Origin: Enhydrobacter aerosaccus
GTDB lineage: Bacteria; Pseudomonadota; Alphaproteobacteria; Reyranellales; Reyranellaceae
Direction: 5' to 3'
Assembly: GCF_900167455.1 (NCBI RefSeq)
Contig: NZ_FUWJ01000002.1
Location: 620,305-684,304, forward strand
DNA: 64,000 bases
Shown here: positions 17,919 to 25,433 of the stretch, piece after piece
How the letters are laid out: every line of letters begins with the position of its first letter
Numbering within the stretch: the stretch's first letter is position 1
Program-made: the position numbers and the translations under genes
Notes under the pieces: model-generated
Told to the model about the DNA's origin: nothing
What the model saw: only the letters and a program-made list of their open reading frames with translations
Databases searched by the model: none

Positions 17919-18782
17919 TCAGCCCTCCTTGGTCACGCGCTGGAAAGCCGGATGCCACTGCAACGTCGCACGCTCGAGCAGCCGGGCGACGCTGTCGGCG
18001 AGTTTGCCCAGGGCTGCGTAGAGCAGGATGGACAGGACGACGACATCGAGCTGCATGAACTCGCGAGCGCTCATGGCCATGTAGCCGATGCCGGCATTGG
18101 CAGCGATCGTTTCGGCAACGATCAAGGTCAGCCACATGATGCCCAGCGCGTATCGCAGGCCGACGAAGATCGATGGCAGCGCGCCGGGTAGAATGACACG
18201 CGCAAGAAGCTCCGACCGGCTCATGCCGTAGGATCTGCCCATCTCCACGAGATGCGGATCGACATTGCGGATGCCGTGATAGGTATTGATGTAGATCGGG
18301 AAGAACACGCCGAGCGCCACCAGGAAGATCCGCGCGCTGTCCTCGATGCCAAACCAGAGGATGACCAGCGGCACCATGGCGAGATTCGGAATGTTCCGGA
18401 TCATCTGGAACGTCGTGTCCGTCAATCTTTCGCCGATCCTGGACACACCGTTCACAAGGCCGAACGCGAGCGCGAGACCACCGCCGATCAGAAGGCCGAT
18501 GGCTGCCCGCTTGGCACTTATGGCAATATGAGCCGCGAGCTCTCCGTTGGCACCCAGGCGCCACGCCGCCGCGACCACCTCGCTCGGCGCCGGCAGCACA
18601 TTGGCAGGAAGAACGCCGAGCTGTGCCGCCAGCTGCCACAGGGCCAGCAACGCGGCCGGAACGAGCCAGCTCGCCCAGTTCGAGTGCAGGAACCGCCGCA
18701 CGGTATGGCGCAGGCGAGGTCCAGACGCCCCAAGGACGTCCATGGCCGCTGGCTGCTCGAGAGTGATCTGGGACTCGCTCAT
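17919..18782 (-). CDS. ssuC: Aliphatic sulfonate ABC transporter, permease
   Basis: Inner-membrane permease of the nitrate/sulfonate/taurine type. About six hydrophobic segments are seen, with the EAA loop near ARIFLVALGVFFPIYINTYHGI and the following VDPHLVEMGRSYGMS. Start ATG 18782 overlaps the ssuA stop (ATGA); an in-frame ATG at 18797 would give five extra residues (MGTTH) and is less likely. 287 residues. Confidence 0.92.
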   Translation of the reverse strand: MSESQITLEQPAAMDVLGASGPRLRHTVRRFLHSNWASWLVPAALLALWQLAAQLGVLPANVLPAPSEVVAAAWRLGANGELAAHIAISAKRAAIGLLIGGGLALAFGLVNGVSRIGERLTDTTFQMIRNIPNLAMVPLVILWFGIEDSARIFLVALGVFFPIYINTYHGIRNVDPHLVEMGRSYGMSRSELLARVILPGALPSIFVGLRYALGIMWLTLIVAETIAANAGIGYMAMSAREFMQLDVVVLSILLYAALGKLADSVARLLERATLQWHPAFQRVTKEG

Positions 18783-19729
18783 GTGCGTGGTTCCCACTTC
18801 CAGACGATGTCGCGCACGACGATCTTGTTCGGGATCAGCCCGAGCTTGTGAAAGCGATCGGCGACCCGTTGCTGCTCCTCGATCACGCCTTCGTCGAGGG
18901 GAGCGATCCGATATTCCGTGCGCGCCACGGACCGCTGCCAGACCGCGAGATCAATACCGGTGGCCTCGACCAGCACGCGGGCAACGGCATCGCGGTTGGC
19001 CTCCGCCCACGTAGCCACCTTGGCGAGTTCCTCGTTGACCGCCGAAATGACCTCCGGATTCGCCCGCGTATAGTCGCTGTTGCCGAGAAAGAACGCGTTC
19101 TGCTTCGCGATGCCTTGTGCCGTCGCCAGTACCCGCACGCCGGGGCGCGTCTCCGCCACGGCGAAGTACGGATCCCAGATCGTCCAGGCATCCAGTGCGC
19201 CGTTCTCGAAGGCCGTGCGCGCATCCGCCGGCGCGAGCTGCACCGGAACGATGTCGTTCCAGGAAAGTCCCGCTTTCTCCAAGGCTGCAATCGTGAGGTT
19301 GTGCGCGCTGGAGGCACGCGCGAATCCTACTCGCTTGCCCTTGAGGTCAGCCAGGTTCTGGAGCGTCGAGCCCGGCGGCACCAGAATGGCCGAGCCGGAG
19401 CCACCCGCCTCGACAGCGGCGACGTAGAGCAGCTTGGCCTTGGCGGCCTGGGCAAAGATCGGCGGCGCATCGCCTGTGACGCCGTAGTCGAGGCTCCCGA
19501 CATTCAGCGCCTCGAGAAGCGGTGGACCGAACGAGAACTCCGACCATTTGACGTCGACACCGAGAGGGTTCAGGCGCTTCTCCAGAACGCCCTGCTGCTT
19601 GGCGATCAGCAGCGTGCCGCTGCGCTGGTAACCGAAGCGCAGCTCTTTGGCCTTGGCCGGTTGCGCAATCGCTGGGGCCGCAATCAAGGCTCCCGGCACA
19701 GCAGCAAGCAGATGCCGTCTGGTAATCAT
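18779..19729 (-). CDS. ssuA: Aliphatic sulfonate ABC transporter, substrate-binding protein
   Basis: Periplasmic binding protein of the NMT1/SsuA type. The N-terminus (MITRRHLLAAVPGALIAAPA, cleavage probably after AIAQ) is a signal peptide with a twin Arg, so Sec or Tat export are both possible. The mature part has RFGYQRSGTLLIAKQQG, GVTGDAPPIFAQAAKA and LKGKRVGFARASSAHN, characteristic of sulfonate binders. 316 residues. ATG 19729 follows GGAGAGAGAC. First gene of ssuACBD; about 130 bases of leader separate it from a short Cys-containing frame at 19806-19862. Confidence 0.93.
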   Translation of the reverse strand: MITRRHLLAAVPGALIAAPAIAQPAKAKELRFGYQRSGTLLIAKQQGVLEKRLNPLGVDVKWSEFSFGPPLLEALNVGSLDYGVTGDAPPIFAQAAKAKLLYVAAVEAGGSGSAILVPPGSTLQNLADLKGKRVGFARASSAHNLTIAALEKAGLSWNDIVPVQLAPADARTAFENGALDAWTIWDPYFAVAETRPGVRVLATAQGIAKQNAFFLGNSDYTRANPEVISAVNEELAKVATWAEANRDAVARVLVEATGIDLAVWQRSVARTEYRIAPLDEGVIEEQQRVADRFHKLGLIPNKIVVRDIVWKWEPRT

Positions 19730-19805
19730 GTCTCTCTCCGAAAAGTCGTGCTGGAGCGATAGTGGGCCGCGATCTCGATCAGCGGCGCGCTGAAGGCCTA
19801 TGCGA

Positions 19806-19862
19806 TCAGCAGGATCTACACGGCGGCGGTCCGCAAACGATGTCGAACGACAGGAAGATCAT
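19806..19862 (-). CDS. Possible Cys-containing leader peptide upstream of ssuA
   Basis: An 18-codon frame, MIFLSFDIVCGPPPCRSC, ending TGA 76 bases before the ssuA start. Three of the last nine codons are Cys. Cys-rich leader peptides can couple translation to sulfur status, and ssu genes are classic targets of sulfur control, so this is worth noting. No clear ribosome-binding site precedes the ATG, and the frame could be chance. The rest of the 270-base region between ssuA and pqqE holds no other convincing feature. Confidence 0.2.
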   Translation of the reverse strand: MIFLSFDIVCGPPPCRSC

Positions 19863-19999
19863 GCGGTTGAAGGTGGCCCGCTGACAGCAAAGGGTCAATG
19901 AAACGAGTCCATCGATTTGCGATCGAGATGGAGGCGTTTTTGCTTCGCCATCGCCTTGAAGGAATTGGCCGTGAGCGAATGCCTGTGTCGCCCTCGGCC

Positions 20000-21085
20000 C
20001 TAGCCATAATGCCGATAGGCGAAGGCATGCGAGAGCGATTGCGCCTCTTGTCGCGCCGTCTCGATGATCGAATGGTCGGGCGAGAGGGAACAGACGGGGT
20101 CGGCCCGGGAGGCGTCGCCGGCGAGGAGGAAGGCCTGACAGCGGCAACCGCCCCAATCGATCTCGCGCCGGTCGCAGCTCCGGCACGGCTCCGGCATCCA
20201 GCCGGTACCGCGAAACCGATTGAAGGCCTCGGAATGGTACCAGATGTCGGCCAGGCTGCCGTCCCGCACGGACGGGACGACAAGGTCCGCGATCGTCTGA
20301 GCCGCGTGACAGGGCACCACCTTGCCGGCAGGGGTGACATTCAGGAACTGCCGACCCCATCCATTCATGCAGGATTTCGGTCGCACCGCGTAGTAATCGG
20401 GAACCACATAATCGATCGTGAGCACGCCCTTCAGCCGCTCGCGCGTCGTCTCGACAAGGCCGGTTGCGGCATCGAGCTGCTCCCGCGTCGGCAACAAGGC
20501 CCCGCGATTGGCCAAGGCCCAGCCATAATACTGGACGTGGGCGATCTCGATGCGGCGCGCCTGCAGCGCCACCGCCATCTCGATCATCTCCGCCAGTCCG
20601 GCGACGTTCTGGCGATGGACGACCACGTTGAGCGTCAGCGGGAGCCCCACGGCCCTGACCGCCTTCGCGAACGCGATCTTCTTTTCGTGCGCCCTCGGCA
20701 GGCCGGCAATGCGGTCGCCGCCGTTCGAGGTGGAATCCTGGAAGCTCAGCTGGACATGCTTCAAGCCCGCGGCGGCGAATGTTTGAAGTTCGCGCTCGCC
20801 GCCCAGCGTGCCCGACGTGATGAGATTGCTGTAAAGGCCGCAGCGACTGGCTTCGCCGATCAGCGCGGCAAGATCGCGACGCACCATCGGTTCCCCGCCC
20901 GAGAAATGCACCTGCAGCACGCCGAGCGCGGCCGCCTGCGTCAGGACCCGACGCCATTCCTGTTCCGGGAGTTCGTGGCTGGCGCGGTCGAGCTCGATGG
21001 GGTTCGAGCAATAGGGGCAACGCAGCGGACAGCGATGCGTTACTTCGGCAAGCAGTGCGAGAGGCGGCTCAATCCGTGACGCCAT
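20000..21085 (-). CDS. pqqE: PqqA peptide cyclase (radical SAM)
   Basis: Radical SAM-SPASM enzyme that makes the Glu-Tyr carbon-carbon crosslink in PqqA, the first step of PQQ biosynthesis. The cluster cysteines are C19, C23 and C26 in HRCPLRCPYC; the SAM motif is FSGGEPMVR; the C-terminal SPASM cysteines are in CHAAQ and CRSCDRREIDWGGCRCQ. 361 residues. ATG 21085 is preceded by GGAGTG and overlaps the pqqD end by 17 bases. Longer frames upstream lie within pqqD. Confidence 0.95.
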   Translation of the reverse strand: MASRIEPPLALLAEVTHRCPLRCPYCSNPIELDRASHELPEQEWRRVLTQAAALGVLQVHFSGGEPMVRRDLAALIGEASRCGLYSNLITSGTLGGERELQTFAAAGLKHVQLSFQDSTSNGGDRIAGLPRAHEKKIAFAKAVRAVGLPLTLNVVVHRQNVAGLAEMIEMAVALQARRIEIAHVQYYGWALANRGALLPTREQLDAATGLVETTRERLKGVLTIDYVVPDYYAVRPKSCMNGWGRQFLNVTPAGKVVPCHAAQTIADLVVPSVRDGSLADIWYHSEAFNRFRGTGWMPEPCRSCDRREIDWGGCRCQAFLLAGDASRADPVCSLSPDHSIIETARQEAQSLSHAFAYRHYG

Positions 21086-21368
21086 CGGCGAGCACTCCCT
21101 TGTCGGCGAGGTCCTGCAGCATGGCGGTGACGTCGCGGGCAATCAGCTCGCGCGGCGCCTGGCTGTAGCGGGCAGCGAGCGTGTCGATGATGGTTCCCAC
21201 GCCCGTCTGGCCGTCCATCAGCTGCAGGATCTCGACGGCCTGCTCGTCCGGCAACATCAACCGCTCCGGCGCCATCATGATCCAGCGCTGCCGCGTCTCA
21301 TCGAAGCGGAAGACGATGTGCGGCGCCAGGCGCAGGATGGAAGCGGCGGAGACGACGAGCCGATCCAT
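21069..21368 (-). CDS. pqqD: PQQ biosynthesis peptide chaperone PqqD
   Basis: 99-residue RiPP recognition element that holds the PqqA peptide and presents it to PqqE. The fold is visible from LAPHIVFRFDETRQRWIMMAPERLMLPDEQAVEIL, the winged-helix/strand part, followed by two helices. Starts 6 bases after the pqqC stop and overlaps pqqE. In some organisms pqqD is fused to pqqC; here it is separate. Confidence 0.92.
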   Translation of the reverse strand: MDRLVVSAASILRLAPHIVFRFDETRQRWIMMAPERLMLPDEQAVEILQLMDGQTGVGTIIDTLAARYSQAPRELIARDVTAMLQDLADKGVLADGVTD

Positions 21369-21374
21369 GTCGGG

Positions 21375-22136
21375 CTATTCCGCTGCAGGAACGAATGCGC
21401 CGGGAGGAATCAATCCGGGGTCGACATAGGCCAGGTAGAGCGCATCGAGCTGCGCCCACAGGACATCGCACTTGAACCGCAAGGCGGCGAGGACGGCCGC
21501 CTGCTCGGCCGCCGTCCGCGCCTCCGCCTTCACATAGCGCAGCGCGAAGTCGACATCCTGCGGCGCCTGTGTCAGGCGCGGCGTGAAGTAGGCCAGCGTC
21601 TCCTCGGTGATGAAGGCATAGCCAGCCAGCATGCCGCGGACTCGATCGGCAATGATGCCAGGCGAGAACATCTCGGTAAGGGACGAGGCAATGCCCTCAA
21701 GGATCAGCCGGTCGCGGACAAAGTTCACATAGGCTTCGACGGCAAAGCGCGTCCCCGGCAGGATCCCGTCGGTCGACTGGACATAGGAGCGGTCGAGTCC
21801 CACCCCTTCGGCGAGCTTGAGCCAGCGCTCGATGCCGCCGGTCCCGGGACCATCGCCGTCGTGGTCGATGATGCGACGGCGCCATTCGCGACGCAGCTCC
21901 GGAGCCGGCATCTTGGTCAGGGCGTGCGCATCCTTAATGGGAATCATCGCCTGATAGTAGTAGCGATTGAGTGCCCAGGCCTGCACCTGTCCGCGCGTGA
22001 GCGCGCCGGCATGCAGCAGGCGATGGAAGGGATGAAGATGGTGATAGCGCTCGGCGCCGATAGCGCGCAGCGCCGCTTCGAGTTCATCCGGAGCCAGAAC
22101 GCGGTCGGTCGCAGTCGAATCGATATGGACGTTCAT
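21375..22136 (-). CDS. pqqC: Pyrroloquinoline-quinone synthase PqqC
   Basis: Cofactorless oxidase of the haem-oxygenase fold that performs the final ring closure and eight-electron oxidation to PQQ. The sequence shows RYHHLHPFHRLLHAG near the N-terminus, LNRYYYQAMIPIKDA and the Arg/Tyr-rich ITEETLAYFTPRLTQAP segment that forms the active site. 253 residues. ATG 22136 overlaps the pqqB stop (ATGA). Confidence 0.96.
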   Translation of the reverse strand: MNVHIDSTATDRVLAPDELEAALRAIGAERYHHLHPFHRLLHAGALTRGQVQAWALNRYYYQAMIPIKDAHALTKMPAPELRREWRRRIIDHDGDGPGTGGIERWLKLAEGVGLDRSYVQSTDGILPGTRFAVEAYVNFVRDRLILEGIASSLTEMFSPGIIADRVRGMLAGYAFITEETLAYFTPRLTQAPQDVDFALRYVKAEARTAAEQAAVLAALRFKCDVLWAQLDALYLAYVDPGLIPPGAFVPAAE

Positions 22137-23056
22137 GGGCTCACCTCCATGCCGTCATAGGCAACCTCCCATCCGGCCTTCATCACGAGCCGCCGCTCGA
22201 CCGAGTCGTCGAGCAGGATCGGATTGGAGTTGTTGATGTGCACGAATATCTTGCGCCGAACGGGAATGTCGCGGAACGCCGCCATCGTTCCCTTATCTCC
22301 GCTCACGCTCATGTGGCCCATGCGCGCGCCCGTCTTGGGGCCAAGACCGAGGCGGATCATCTCGTCGTCCTCCCACAGCGTGCCATCGAACAGAACGACG
22401 GATGCGCCGGCCAGACGCTGCTTCAGGCGCTCTGTCACTTGAGCGCAACCGGGGATGTAGATGAGCCGCTCTCCCCTCGCCCGCACCTCGACACCAACCG
22501 TGTCCCCGGGCTCGCCTTGCAGGTCCGCCGGTGACGATCCCCGTTCGAGATAGAGCGCCACTTTACCGGGCACATCGAACAGCTCGACCTCCAGCCCACA
22601 GGCGCTCCCATCGACATGACGCGGTTCGAACGGTGCATTCAGCGCCACGCGCTCGCGGCGGACGCAGTCGCGCGCCAGCACATCGAAAATCGGATTGGCC
22701 TCCAGAACGGCGAGCACGCGGTCACTGCCATAGACCGTGAAGGGCTGTCGCTCGCGCAGATGCAACAAACCGGCGATGGCATCGACGTCGGCACCCGTAA
22801 GCATCACGCCCTCGATCGGCGATGACCGCAGCCCCTGGCGCGGCTGGATAAAAGGTTGCGCCTCGATCTGCTGACGCAGATCGGGCGAGGCATTGATCAC
22901 AAACCACCTCTGCCCATCGCCGCTGATAGCCAGCGACGCTTGCATGCGAGGGCGCGCTGCCGCATCGCCGGCACGCGCACGGCGGCAGGCGACGGCATTG
23001 GAATTCCATTGTGGAAATCCGCCACCCGCTGCTGCTCCCAGGACGACGGCCTTCAT
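22133..23056 (-). CDS. pqqB: PQQ biosynthesis protein PqqB
   Basis: Metallo-beta-lactamase-fold hydroxylase proposed to act on the crosslinked Glu-Tyr intermediate. The N-terminus VLGAAAGGGFPQWN is diagnostic of PqqB, and the metal-site sequence LTGADVDAIAGLLHLRE replaces the HxHxDH of classic lactamases, as usual for this family. Further on are GHMSVSGDKG and FVHINNSNPIL. 307 residues. Starts 45 bases after the pqqA stop, beyond a hairpin. Confidence 0.95.
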   Translation of the reverse strand: MKAVVLGAAAGGGFPQWNSNAVACRRARAGDAAARPRMQASLAISGDGQRWFVINASPDLRQQIEAQPFIQPRQGLRSSPIEGVMLTGADVDAIAGLLHLRERQPFTVYGSDRVLAVLEANPIFDVLARDCVRRERVALNAPFEPRHVDGSACGLEVELFDVPGKVALYLERGSSPADLQGEPGDTVGVEVRARGERLIYIPGCAQVTERLKQRLAGASVVLFDGTLWEDDEMIRLGLGPKTGARMGHMSVSGDKGTMAAFRDIPVRRKIFVHINNSNPILLDDSVERRLVMKAGWEVAYDGMEVSP

Positions 23057-23079
23057 GGTGACCGTCGCTCGCTCGTGCC

Positions 23080-23097
23080 GACGGCCTTCAGGCCGTC
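23080..23097 (-). promoter_or_regulatory. Hairpin between pqqA and pqqB
   Basis: Inverted repeat GACGGCC-TTCA-GGCCGTC, a 7-bp GC-rich stem with a 4-base loop, beginning 4 bases after the pqqA stop codon. No U-tract follows. Its position fits a 3' stabiliser or partial terminator that would let pqqA be made in excess over pqqBCDE, since PqqA is consumed as substrate. Function is inferred. Confidence 0.5.
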
Positions 23098-23101
23098 ACG
23101 G

Positions 23102-23179
23102 TTACAGATCGGCGCAGGCGTAAGAGTTGATTTCCATTCCGACGGCGATCTCGACGATACGCGGGGTCTTCCAAGCCAT
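23102..23179 (-). CDS. pqqA: PQQ precursor peptide PqqA
   Basis: A 25-residue peptide that is the substrate from which PQQ is made. It starts MAWKTPRIVEIAVGMEI and carries the invariant Glu-x3-Tyr pair as E16 and Y20 in MEINSYAC, the residues that are crosslinked by PqqE. ATG 23177-23179 follows AGGGAGTG. It precedes pqqB and follows the cytochrome gene by 52 bases. Confidence 0.93.
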   Translation of the reverse strand: MAWKTPRIVEIAVGMEINSYACADL

Positions 23180-23231
23180 GGGGCACTCCCTGAAATGGAT
23201 GTTGGATCATGTCGACGATTCGAACGGGGTG

Positions 23232-23831
23232 TCAAGGTTTGCCGGCGAGATAGGTTGCGATCATACGAATGTCCTCGTCGCGCAGTGTGACGGAGACCTC
23301 CATCATCGTGCCCATGCCGCGGCCGCGCCGCTTGGCGGCGCGAAAATCCGACAAGGCCTTCACGAGATAGTCGGGCCGTTGGCCGGCCAGCCGCGCCGTC
23401 TCGCCTTGCCCGGAGAAATCCGACTTGTGGCAACTGTCGCAGTGGCGCGGCTGGATCAGTGCGGCCACGGCCGCGTCGTCCACATGAGCGTCGGACGCGA
23501 TCGGCGGCGGCGCGGGCAGGGCAGCATAATAGGCGCCGAGATCGCGGATGTTGTCGTCCGTCAGCTTCTTGGCGATTTCCTGCATGGCCTCCACCGTCCG
23601 ACCGCCGTCACGAATGAAGACCAGCTGATACTGGATAAAGACATCGGGCTGGGCAGCAAGCGACGGCACGCCCTCGGTTACGGACACACCGTCCTTCCCA
23701 TGGCAGGCCGCGCATGTCTCCACGAGATCCTTGATCTCGGCCGGCGGCTCCGCGGCTTGGGCGCGGGCGACAGCCATGGTCGACAGCAGAGCCATCGAAG
23801 CCGCCAGAGAACGGATCGACCAATGAGGCAT
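23232..23831 (-). CDS. Dihaem c-type cytochrome (cytochrome c4/c553-like)
   Basis: 199-residue exported cytochrome. A Sec signal peptide ends near AQAAEP (residues 22-29). Two haem sites are seen, C40-x2-C43-H44 (CAACH) and C131-x2-C134-H135 (CDSCH), with Met ligands likely in VEAMQEI and GMGTMMEV. The duplicated domain layout matches dihaem electron carriers of the periplasm. It lies between a PQQ-enzyme-like gene and pqqABCDE, so it is the likely electron acceptor of that dehydrogenase. A longer reading frame upstream lacks a signal peptide at its start. Confidence 0.88.
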   Translation of the reverse strand: MPHWSIRSLAASMALLSTMAVARAQAAEPPAEIKDLVETCAACHGKDGVSVTEGVPSLAAQPDVFIQYQLVFIRDGGRTVEAMQEIAKKLTDDNIRDLGAYYAALPAPPPIASDAHVDDAAVAALIQPRHCDSCHKSDFSGQGETARLAGQRPDYLVKALSDFRAAKRRGRGMGTMMEVSVTLRDEDIRMIATYLAGKP

Positions 23832-23917
23832 TGGACCAGCGGCTTCCGGGTGGGTCGGCTGGAAGAAACGTCTCTCCGCCCGCGAGGTTGCGTGGGCAGA
23901 GAGACAATCGGCGCGCG

Positions 23918-25180
23918 CTACTTGTGATAGCTGATCTGGTAGATGGCGCCGGCCTGATCGTCGGCCACCAGAAGCGAACCGTCGGGCGCCTGCAGGATGT
24001 CCGCCGGCCGACCGAGGATCTTCTGGTCGTCGAGCCAGGACTCGGCAAACACAGTGTCCTTGGCCTGCTTGCCGTCGGGACTGACGGAGACGAAGTTGAT
24101 CCGGTATCCGTTCTTCTTGTGCCGGTTCCACGAACCGTGCTCGGCGATGAAGATGCCGTTCTTGTACTCGGCCGGGAACTGGTCGCCGGTGTAGAACTTC
24201 ATGCCGAGCGGCGCGACATGCATGCCGAGCTTCACCACCGGCGGCGTGAATTCGGAACATTTGTGGCCCATGCCGAACTTCGGATCGACGACGTCGCCCT
24301 GATGGCAATAGGGATAGCCGAAATGCTCGCCAAGGCGCGTCACATGGTTGAGCTTGTCGCTGGGAATGTCGTCGCCCAGCCAGTCGCGCGCGTTCTCCGT
24401 GAACCACAGATCGCCGGTGCGGGGATCGACCGCGCCGCCGACGCTGTTGCGGATGCCGAGCGCCACCACCTCCGCCGTCCCGTTGGCCGGATTCACCCGG
24501 CGATACTGCGACACGCTGGTCGGCGGCAGGCAGATGTTACAGGGCGGTCCGAGCGGGACGTAGAGCCAGCCCTTGCCGTCGGGAATCAGATACTTCCAGC
24601 CATGCGGCACATAGGGTGGCATGTCGTCGTAGACCACCCTGGCCTCCGGCGCCTTCTCGAGATTGGCTTCCGGATTGTCGTATTTGTAGAGCTTGTCGAT
24701 ATCGATGACGTAGAGCGCGTGATCCATGAAGGCGACACCGGTGGGCATGCGCAGCCCGGTGATGAACGGCTTGGCGACGCGCTTGCCATTGACCTCAGTG
24801 ACGGCGCTGACGGTGCCCTTGTCGAAGGTGCCGACGAACAGCGTGCCCTTGTCCCCCCATGCCATCTGGCGCGCCTGCGGGACGTTGGCGGCCCAGACGC
24901 TGATCTTGAAGCCCTCGGGTAGCTTGATACGGGCGAGGATCTTGTCCAGCTCGGCCGCCGGCGTCGGCAGGGGCTGGCCGGCGTTGGGCGTCAGCCCCTT
25001 CTGATCCTTGGTTTCGTCGCCCAGGAACCAGTCGTCGGGCGGATGCATCCAGAAGTCCTTGCCGTTGGACTCGTAGTGCTTGAGGTCCTGGGCCTGGACC
25101 GACAGGGAGCCGCAGCCGAGTACCGCCAGGGCGGCACCGACAAGGTACGCTTTGGACAAAGCCGTTTCTTGCCGTCTCAT
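23918..25180 (-). CDS. Sorbosone-dehydrogenase-like PQQ sugar dehydrogenase
   Basis: 420-residue exported beta-propeller protein of the glucose/sorbosone dehydrogenase family. The N-terminal signal (cleavage near SVQAQD) also contains VLGCGS, so lipidation at C23 is possible. Diagnostic segments are MPTGVAFMDHALYVID, GIRNSVGGAVDPRTGDLWFTENARD, LGEHFGYPYCHQGD and FIAEHGSWNRHKKNGYRI. Such enzymes oxidise sugars or aldoses with PQQ in the periplasm. Gene order dehydrogenase-cytochrome-pqqABCDE strongly supports PQQ use. The actual substrate is unknown. Confidence 0.85.
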   Translation of the reverse strand: MRRQETALSKAYLVGAALAVLGCGSLSVQAQDLKHYESNGKDFWMHPPDDWFLGDETKDQKGLTPNAGQPLPTPAAELDKILARIKLPEGFKISVWAANVPQARQMAWGDKGTLFVGTFDKGTVSAVTEVNGKRVAKPFITGLRMPTGVAFMDHALYVIDIDKLYKYDNPEANLEKAPEARVVYDDMPPYVPHGWKYLIPDGKGWLYVPLGPPCNICLPPTSVSQYRRVNPANGTAEVVALGIRNSVGGAVDPRTGDLWFTENARDWLGDDIPSDKLNHVTRLGEHFGYPYCHQGDVVDPKFGMGHKCSEFTPPVVKLGMHVAPLGMKFYTGDQFPAEYKNGIFIAEHGSWNRHKKNGYRINFVSVSPDGKQAKDTVFAESWLDDQKILGRPADILQAPDGSLLVADDQAGAIYQISYHK

Positions 25181-25301
25181 TCTGGTGTCTCCTCTCTTGG
25201 TCGTACAGGAGACGCATCGGTTGAGTTCGACGCTCTGCGTCTACTGCCGAGCGAGCAGGCTATGCCGGCCCATCAGACCGAGCAAGACAGCGGCCGCGCA
25301 T

Positions 25302-25433
25302 ATGAGCGGCACCCTCAGCCGCACAGCGCATCGGCCCGGCTTTACCTCGCGCAAGCGCCTCGGTACCTACTGGATCGAAGCGGCTGCCGATTTCCCGGAG
25401 CCCGAGGCTGAATCAAAAAAGAGGCTGCAGTGA
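25302..25433 (+). CDS. Possible small protein, 43 aa, overlapping the CoA-transferase start
   Basis: A 43-codon frame whose TGA overlaps the GTG start of the next gene (GTGA), the junction type used for translational coupling elsewhere in this window. The peptide is basic then acidic (TSRKRLGTYWIEAAADFPEP) with no membrane segment. No ribosome-binding site precedes ATG 25302 and no family is recognised, so it may be non-coding leader of the CoA-transferase gene. Confidence 0.22.
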   Translation: MSGTLSRTAHRPGFTSRKRLGTYWIEAAADFPEPEAESKKRLQ

